From CBIHON01 sp966211965 (GTDB taxonomy: Bacteria; Pseudomonadota; Gammaproteobacteria; Burkholderiales; Burkholderiaceae_D): a stretch of DNA of 47,653 nt. A model generated the notes under the pieces. That model was not told the DNA's origin. It was given only the letters and a program-made list of their open reading frames with translations, and made no database searches. The stretch covers positions 1-47,653 of the forward strand of contig CBIHON010000039.1 of the NCBI GenBank assembly GCA_966211965.1, written 5' to 3'. A program made the position numbers and the translations under genes. Of this stretch, positions 42,472 through 47,653 are shown piece by piece (within the stretch, counting starts at the first letter, position 1; each line of letters starts with the position of its first letter).

Positions 42472-44361
42472 TCACGGCTTGCGCTGAATCGCGGCGCGAT
42501 AGGCGCCATAAGCTTCTTTTTCCGCCCCCGGCGATCCGGGATTGCCCAGTTCGTAGTAAATCAACCCATAGTGCGCCTGGCTGTCCGGATTCGCCAGCGT
42601 TTCGTCGAACAGTTCGTACACGATAAAGCCCTTCACTTTCGAGGGGGCTTGGTAATAGATTTTCTTGGCGGTCTGAACGATATAGTCAGCCTGCTGTTTC
42701 TCGGTCACGGCCATAGTGCCATCATTGATGTTGGTTTCCGCGATCAGGATCTCCTGCTGCGGATAGGTCTGCATTTTGTTCAAGACAGTCATCATGTTGC
42801 CCATGTCCCAATACCAGTCGAGGGCATTGACCTCCCATTGCACGCCGTCGGCGTTCAACTGTTCGAGAAACCCGGTGTGCATCCAGCCGATATTCACGAC
42901 TCGTTTGACATACGGATCGCCCGCATGCAGGCCTTCGGAGAGCGCCTTGAGGCGGTTGCGGAGGGTAGCGTATTTGTCTGCGTTATACATCCAGAATGCG
43001 GAACCGTCGTATTGGCTGCCCAATATGCAAGCGATGTCCAATTCATTGCCCATCTGATAGTAGGCGATTTTCCCTTTGTAGCGCAGGGCGAGGTCGCGTC
43101 CCCGGTTCCAGTAGTACGCCGTGTCGTACTCTCCGCCCAGGCCGTCGTACAGCACGAGCATGATTTTCATGCCCTTGTCATAAGCGGTATTGACGACTTC
43201 GTCGAGATAGCTCCAGTCGTAGGTCTGGCTGGCAGCGTTGTAGTAGGGCGACAGGTTGATCCGGTAAATCCCGCTGCCGAGCGCGGCGGCCTTGCTCATT
43301 TGCAGATCCAACTGATTGCGCGGATACACATAGGAATTGGTAGTGTCGGCATGCCCGTTCACGCCCCACAGGAAGCCGTCGCGATAAGCCTGCGTCAGGA
43401 TCACGTCATCGAACCAGGCGCTGCCGCCAATGCGCGCATCAGAGCGCAGGTACACCTTCAGGTAAGCGGTGCCGGCCGAGAATCCGTCGAGCGTCAGTCG
43501 GTACTGCTGCCAATCCTTCGTACCGCCGGTCCGGATCAGCTTGTAGCCGGCGCCGGCGTTGTACCACCCCTTTGCATTGTTGGCGGCATCGACTTGCAGC
43601 ACATTGACGCTGATGCCCTCCGGCGCCGATACGGAATTGGTTTTGATCCAGAGCGACAAATTGTAGGTTTCTTCCGGCTTGATCGGGATGAGATCGGTGG
43701 ACAGGTATTTCTCCGCGTCGCCCGCGTTCACCCTGGCGGAAAAAACTCCACTGTGCCGGATCGAGGAATCGCGGGAAAAACCGCCGCTGCCATAGGGCCA
43801 CAAGGCCGTTTCGAATCCGGGATAGCCGACCTGATTCACAGTGTCCAGCGACACGTCATCGAACCAGACATTCCCCGCGGCTCCCGCATCGAGACGCAAG
43901 TACAGTTTGACCGCTACGGTCGCGGGATCCATGCGATCCAGGGTTGCGCTGTAGCGCGTCCAATTTTGCCGGCCGCCGGTCTGGATCAGTTTGTACTGTC
44001 CCTGCGGATACCAGGAAATCGCCTGACTTTGCGCGCTGGTTTGCAAAACGTTCAGGCTGATGGCCGGGGCGGAACTGTTGAGATCGGACTTGACCCAAAC
44101 GCTCACGCGCCAGACGTTGTATGGACTGACCGCGATCGGACTAGTGGCAATGTATTGATCCGTGTTGGCGCCGCTGACTTTCAGGGATTGCGCGCCGGAA
44201 TGCGCGGTCGTCCGGTCCAGGCTGAAATTGCCGACGGTTTCGTGCTGCCATATCCCGCCTTCAAAACCGTCGGCGAATACGGCGCCAATGGCATCAATCG
44301 ATATCAAGAAAAAAAACAGAAAAACAAAACATGATTTACGGATGGCGGAAACAATTTTCAT
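42472..44361 (-). CDS. Secreted glycoside hydrolase with two tandem carbohydrate-binding modules
   Basis: This 629-residue protein has a signal peptide (about 1-27). Two tandem beta-sandwich repeats follow: module 1 (about 30-172, ending GNVWFDDVSLD) and module 2 (about 178-323, ending GSAWFDDVIL). Each has HSG(A/V)xS and W..Y..TLD motifs of CBM4/9-like (CenC) modules. The catalytic part (about 330-625) is a clan GH-A TIM barrel: GIYRINLSPYYN, IMLVLYDGLGG, acid/base Glu440 in YYQMGNELD, and nucleophile Glu542 in ILIAETNIND. The exact GH family (for example GH39-, GH5- or GH53-like) cannot be fixed from motifs. The two modules are clearly related to each other, a duplication. The likely task is attack on extracellular plant or microbial polysaccharide. 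Confidence 0.82.
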   Translation of the reverse strand: MKIVSAIRKSCFVFLFFFLISIDAIGAVFADGFEGGIWQHETVGNFSLDRTTAHSGAQSLKVSGANTDQYIATSPIAVSPYNVWRVSVWVKSDLNSSAPAISLNVLQTSAQSQAISWYPQGQYKLIQTGGRQNWTRYSATLDRMDPATVAVKLYLRLDAGAAGNVWFDDVSLDTVNQVGYPGFETALWPYGSGGFSRDSSIRHSGVFSARVNAGDAEKYLSTDLIPIKPEETYNLSLWIKTNSVSAPEGISVNVLQVDAANNAKGWYNAGAGYKLIRTGGTKDWQQYRLTLDGFSAGTAYLKVYLRSDARIGGSAWFDDVILTQAYRDGFLWGVNGHADTTNSYVYPRNQLDLQMSKAAALGSGIYRINLSPYYNAASQTYDWSYLDEVVNTAYDKGMKIMLVLYDGLGGEYDTAYYWNRGRDLALRYKGKIAYYQMGNELDIACILGSQYDGSAFWMYNADKYATLRNRLKALSEGLHAGDPYVKRVVNIGWMHTGFLEQLNADGVQWEVNALDWYWDMGNMMTVLNKMQTYPQQEILIAETNINDGTMAVTEKQQADYIVQTAKKIYYQAPSKVKGFIVYELFDETLANPDSQAHYGLIYYELGNPGSPGAEKEAYGAYRAAIQRKP

Positions 44362-45052
44362 GTGAACTCTTTCGGAGTGAGCGGCTCAGGCCGCAATTTT
44401 TTCGGTAAAGAAGAGTGTTATTTTTAGTCTCAACAAAAAATAATATGAGTGAAAGCTCCGGCGTTTATCCGGGCGGAGCGGCATGGTCAAGGGCATTGCG
44501 CGGAGTGTTCGGCAAATCCGTGTGATAGGCCACACCGGAATCCGGAAGATAAATGGTGGCGCTGCCGTTGCTCGGCTGTCCTCCGCCTATCGCCTGGAAT
44601 TTTTGTTTTCCGCATAAAGCACCTTTTGATTGTCCTTATCCGGTTTTGAACAAGGAATGCCGGGGCGAAATTTGATATCAAATTGGAATATATTGCAACT
44701 GTATTAATTCGCAGTTGTGTTCTCTGTATCACCAGAGGCCATGTATCCTTGCTGGTAGTGGCAGTCAATTCGGATGATCCGGTTTGGCTTATTTTGATAA
44801 TTATATTAATGATAATTTTGTGCAATCATTCGAATCCTTGCCGCTCGGGTGTGAGCATGCGCGTCGGAAATATCTGGATGAGGTCGATGCATTCTTCGGA
44901 AAATTAATGGCGGTAATCATTGCAAAAAATTGAACCGGATGAGCGCAATGTTCTTGCGCGTTGAGCCCGCGGATTGGCAGGAGATTGCCAGAAAAAACTG
45001 AGCAATTTCATTTTCAAACAGGCAGTTAGCGCTTTACCGGTAGCGCCCGCGC
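44362..45052. other. Intergenic, no supported gene
   Basis: This 690-bp stretch is AT-richer than its surroundings and holds no frame with protein-like composition. It must contain the promoter of the glycosidase gene (minus strand). Two small hairpins occur near the right end, GCGCAA-TGTTC-TTGCGC (about 44943-44959) and TGGCA-GGAGAT-TGCCA, possibly part of a transcription end for the DUF6351 gene. Confidence 0.45.
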
Positions 45053-47359
45053 TCACCAGTCTGCAGGGCGGCCTTGGTCGCCCCGGCTGTAGTCGCACAC
45101 TCCCTCAGGGAAGATTCTCTCCAGCCACACCATTTGCTGTGCGCTGAATTGCACTGAGGCGGGGTAGGTGCCATCCGCGAGGGCGGTCGACACTGGTTTG
45201 AGCGCGCACTTGAAGATGTCGCCCTTGATCGAATCACCTGCCGCCATGCGAGGGCTGGAATAGATCGGATAGGCCGCCGTGCATGCGCCGGGCGCGTTGC
45301 CGTTCAGGATGCCGTCCCACACGGACGGTCCCGCCGCAATCAAGGCCCCGCTGGCATCCATGCACTTGTCGGTGAATTCCACAGGCGCGGCGCCGCTACT
45401 CAGATAGCGGTCCAGGACCGACAGGGCGTCCATTACTCGCGGCAGCAGGTCGTCCGGCCCGGTGAACCAGACTACCTGGTTTTTCGCGGCGCCGGCATTC
45501 GCATCCAGCAGCCGGGCGCGTACCGAGAACGACTGGCGGCTGTTGTGCATGTCCAGTTCCGGTTCAAGGTAGGGTCGCAGATCGATCAGCGGGATGTCGA
45601 GGCGCCGGCCGGTGAAGACATGGCCCGACGTATAAGCCTTTCGGATCGCCGCCAAATCGCCCGATCGGCGCGGGGCCGGCGTGCCGGAAGGATCGCGGCA
45701 ATTTGCGCTGCGTTTCATGTTTCGCGAATCAAACGGGTCGGCTTGCCGGTCCCACTGCACAAAGTCGGGCTGCTCCTTCCATCCGCCAACACAGGCATTG
45801 ATCCGCAAGAACTCGTCGATGCTGATCTGGCCGCCAGCCAAGGCAGCCAGGCCGTATTGAACTCCAACGTTATCGACCGAAATAGGCGCATAGCCGTTGC
45901 TGTCCGTGCCATAAATATTCGCGAGGTCGTTCCAGTGTGTCCATTTCACGTTCTCGAATACGTCAGGCGGATAGCGATAGAACCTGGCCGCGACGTCGAA
46001 CCTGGGATCCTTGTACACGGGATTCAAGACAGTCGGCATCGCCGACAACCAGCTATTGATGCATTCCGTTGATCCCGCCGTTCCGGTAATTTCGTTCGCT
46101 GCCGTATCGCTTGCATTCATCCCCTCGATGAATTTCTGGTTGCTCCACTTGGCCCAGGGCGAGGCAGGATTCAACGCCACCTCGTCCATGAAATACCGGC
46201 CCAGCAGCGGACAGTCGGAAATCGGGATGGTCTGCGTGATCATGTCCGGGTATGAAAAGGCGGGAATACCGCCATCGAGCAATCCCGGATGGTTCTGCGC
46301 AAACAGGTATTGCTGTACGCCGCCGCCCGAGCCACCCAAGCCGATCGTGAAGCGTGGTTTGCCGTATAGCTCGACGAAATGCTCTTTCGTCATCATCGCG
46401 GTTTCTTCCGCCAGGCGCATGTTGTAGTGCACGCCGGTTTCATTGCCCGATGAGGCGACGACTGCAAAACCCCGTGCGAGAATTTGCGGCATCAGCGCGC
46501 GTTCCCTGCCGCTAAGATCGTTGTTGAACCACATGGCGGTGCCCTGCTGATGGCCGATGCCGGTCCCGCCGCGCAGCCAATACACCAGTTTTTCATTCCA
46601 GGCGGAGTTATTCATCCCGCCCGGTGCGCCCGATTCCGGGAAGGGGGCAAGCATCGCCACTGTGTAGATAAAGCGGTTGATCGTGCCTCCTTCAATCCGT
46701 ACCACGAATGGAAGGTCTGCACCGTTGACCGTTATGGTTTTCAGATCGGGCGGAGGCGAAGTGAAGCCGGTTGTGGGGTCGAACGGCTTGAAGTCGCTGC
46801 CGTTCCAGTAAATATATTGGAATCGGGTTTCGATGCTGCAGTATTTGCTGTGGCCTGCAAGCTGCCCCGTACTGTCGTCAAAGACCGGGTGTCCGATTCC
46901 TTCATGGTTGTCCACCAGCGGCTGGCCAAGTCCTGATTCCTGGGTTCGGCAAATGAACACCTCCTGCTGCGGGCCGGTGAACATCGGGCCGGTGATCGGG
47001 TAATTGGTCAATTCGATAGAATCGGAAACGCCTTTTCCCTGAGCTTCCAGGTGGCGTACCTCGAGGATGTTTTTGCCATTCACCAGTCCCGATACGACGC
47101 CTTCCAAATGATCGCCCGACCGTGTCATCGCAGGAAAGATCTGGTTGCCGTTTAACCGGAACCTCAGCTTGTCCAGCAAACCGCCCGGCGCCTTCACCGC
47201 GATGCGTGCCTCACCTCCAGAAACATAATCCGGGGGACTGGAGAGCACGCTAATCGTCACCGCCGCATCGCGCGGATTGGCGAGTTCCGCCGAACCGGCG
47301 TAGCCAGCCAGCGCACTGGCGATTGCCGCGCAGGCGGCGAAATGTATCCAGGACTTCAT
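45053..47359 (-). CDS. Secreted DUF6351 family protein (alpha/beta-hydrolase-like)
   Basis: I chose the ATG at 47359 because GGAGG lies a few bases upstream; the frame extends 20 codons further without homology. The 768-residue protein begins with a signal peptide (MKSWIHFAACAAIASALAGY). A beta-rich N-terminal region (about 30-150) is followed by a long hydrolase-like domain. The probable nucleophile elbow is TIGLGGSGGGVQQYLFA, with the following HPGLLDGGIPAFSYPD as expected after the elbow. Many Cys residues suggest disulfides in the periplasm or outside. Family DUF6351 has no established substrate; ester or polyester hydrolysis is a reasonable guess. It has the same strand and secretion as the glycosidase downstream but is separated by 690 bp. 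Confidence 0.8.
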   Translation of the reverse strand: MKSWIHFAACAAIASALAGYAGSAELANPRDAAVTISVLSSPPDYVSGGEARIAVKAPGGLLDKLRFRLNGNQIFPAMTRSGDHLEGVVSGLVNGKNILEVRHLEAQGKGVSDSIELTNYPITGPMFTGPQQEVFICRTQESGLGQPLVDNHEGIGHPVFDDSTGQLAGHSKYCSIETRFQYIYWNGSDFKPFDPTTGFTSPPPDLKTITVNGADLPFVVRIEGGTINRFIYTVAMLAPFPESGAPGGMNNSAWNEKLVYWLRGGTGIGHQQGTAMWFNNDLSGRERALMPQILARGFAVVASSGNETGVHYNMRLAEETAMMTKEHFVELYGKPRFTIGLGGSGGGVQQYLFAQNHPGLLDGGIPAFSYPDMITQTIPISDCPLLGRYFMDEVALNPASPWAKWSNQKFIEGMNASDTAANEITGTAGSTECINSWLSAMPTVLNPVYKDPRFDVAARFYRYPPDVFENVKWTHWNDLANIYGTDSNGYAPISVDNVGVQYGLAALAGGQISIDEFLRINACVGGWKEQPDFVQWDRQADPFDSRNMKRSANCRDPSGTPAPRRSGDLAAIRKAYTSGHVFTGRRLDIPLIDLRPYLEPELDMHNSRQSFSVRARLLDANAGAAKNQVVWFTGPDDLLPRVMDALSVLDRYLSSGAAPVEFTDKCMDASGALIAAGPSVWDGILNGNAPGACTAAYPIYSSPRMAAGDSIKGDIFKCALKPVSTALADGTYPASVQFSAQQMVWLERIFPEGVCDYSRGDQGRPADW

Positions 47360-47550
47360 CGCGGGCCTCCAATCGTGGATAAGGCAGAACTTTTGGGAAG
47401 AAAGAATTTCCCGGCTCATGCCTATCGAATGCCGAACTCCTTGTTATTATTGGCTTTTCTCGTTTTGCGTCCCTTGATAAAAAGCGAACTGAGTCATAGT
47501 GGATCAGCGGCATTCTTTCTCGTATCCGAGAGCACCATGACGGCGCCCAT

Positions 47551-47653
47551 TAGAGCAGTTTCAGCCTGACCGTACAGGAGCCAATCTTGCGCCTGCGGTG
47601 CGCACCGTACCATTCGTACGGTTGCGCTTCTCGGCTCAACCTTGGCTCCTGTA
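47551..47653. repeat. Second copy of the dispersed palindromic repeat (cut by window end)
   Basis: TAGAGCAGTTTCAGCCTGAC and the following bases match the left arm of the repeat at 23233. The interior has an inner hairpin GCGCACCGTACC with GGTACG-type partner (CGTACGGTTGCGC) and a longer pair TACAGGAGCCAA with TTGGCTCCTGTA, which ends at the window edge. The right arm is outside the window. Confidence 0.75.

Noticed and set aside
42259..44334. 691-codon plus-strand open frame opposite the glycosidase
   Set aside because: It has no signal, motif or ribosome-binding site, while the minus strand encodes a protein with signal peptide, two repeat modules and two catalytic Glu residues.
44449..44907. 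Two small plus-strand frames upstream of the glycosidase gene
   Set aside because: They have no ribosome-binding site, low-complexity AT-rich composition and no motif.
1..47653. CRISPR arrays, tRNA or rRNA genes, toxin-antitoxin pairs, known anti-phage systems
   Set aside because: No regularly spaced direct repeats, cloverleaf-like sequences or characteristic domain pairs were seen.

Overview
The window reads as a chromosomal segment of a Gram-negative betaproteobacterium, most likely Burkholderiales and possibly Oxalobacteraceae. This is inferred from protein style, moderately high GC and gene content; no rRNA, tRNA or other marker gene is present to prove it. The first 1.5 kb and several short patches are visibly AT-richer than the rest.

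Layout. (1) 1-1.5 kb: three minus-strand genes of phage-structural character, one with a twin-arginine export signal. (2) 2.0-9.3 kb: an accessory region of intact genes (SDR oxidoreductase, class V aminotransferase-fold enzyme, MerR regulator) mixed with broken ones: a frameshifted secreted nuclease and its small overlapping partner, the C-terminal third of an integron integrase, a second dead tyrosine recombinase, a transglutaminase/RidA deletion fusion, and a gene broken by a 14-bp tandem duplication. (3) 10.0-22.0 kb: one tight operon of eleven or twelve overlapping genes coding for Alternative Complex III (actA-F), a one-helix accessory protein, a Sco copper chaperone and a caa3-type A2-class cytochrome c oxidase. 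Together they form a quinol to cytochrome c to oxygen chain. A 114-bp palindromic repeat sits in frame inside actF. (4) 22.0-23.2 kb: fragments of membrane-transport genes (DUF421, voltage-sensor channel, CDF exporter), then a 121-bp palindromic repeat. (5) 23.3-25.3 kb: ZIP metal transporter, DUF2795 protein, a 169-bp MITE-like element and a secreted beta/gamma-crystallin-like protein.

(6) 25.4-31.5 kb: three minus-strand genes for an FAD/Fe-S D-lactate-dehydrogenase-like enzyme, a ThDP pyruvate-oxidase-like enzyme and an LldD-like FMN enzyme. They suggest oxidation of lactate isomers through pyruvate to acetate. (7) 31.7-35.2 kb: a plus-strand set of M24 peptidase-like protein, GH1-like glycosidase and membrane-anchored SDR. 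(8) 35.3-36.3 kb: remnants of an IS3 transposase, a ClC channel and a cation/proton antiporter. (9) 36.3-42.3 kb: patatin phospholipase, CPA2 antiporter, a TSUP exporter divergent from a LysR regulator with a perfect LysR-type operator, a DinB protein and a small hypothetical gene. (10) 42.5-47.4 kb: two large secreted proteins, a glycosidase with two tandem carbohydrate-binding modules and a DUF6351 alpha/beta-hydrolase-like protein. The window ends inside a second copy of the palindromic repeat seen at 23.2 kb.

I found no CRISPR array, RNA gene or clear defence system. The most unusual items are the in-frame palindromic element in actF, the dispersed palindromic repeat whose ends supply stop codons to two convergent reading frames, the MITE-like element, the two neighbouring recombinase remnants, and the Tat-signal phage-like protein at the left edge. 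Broken genes are confined to accessory patches while the long operons are intact, so genuine decay is more likely than general sequencing error.
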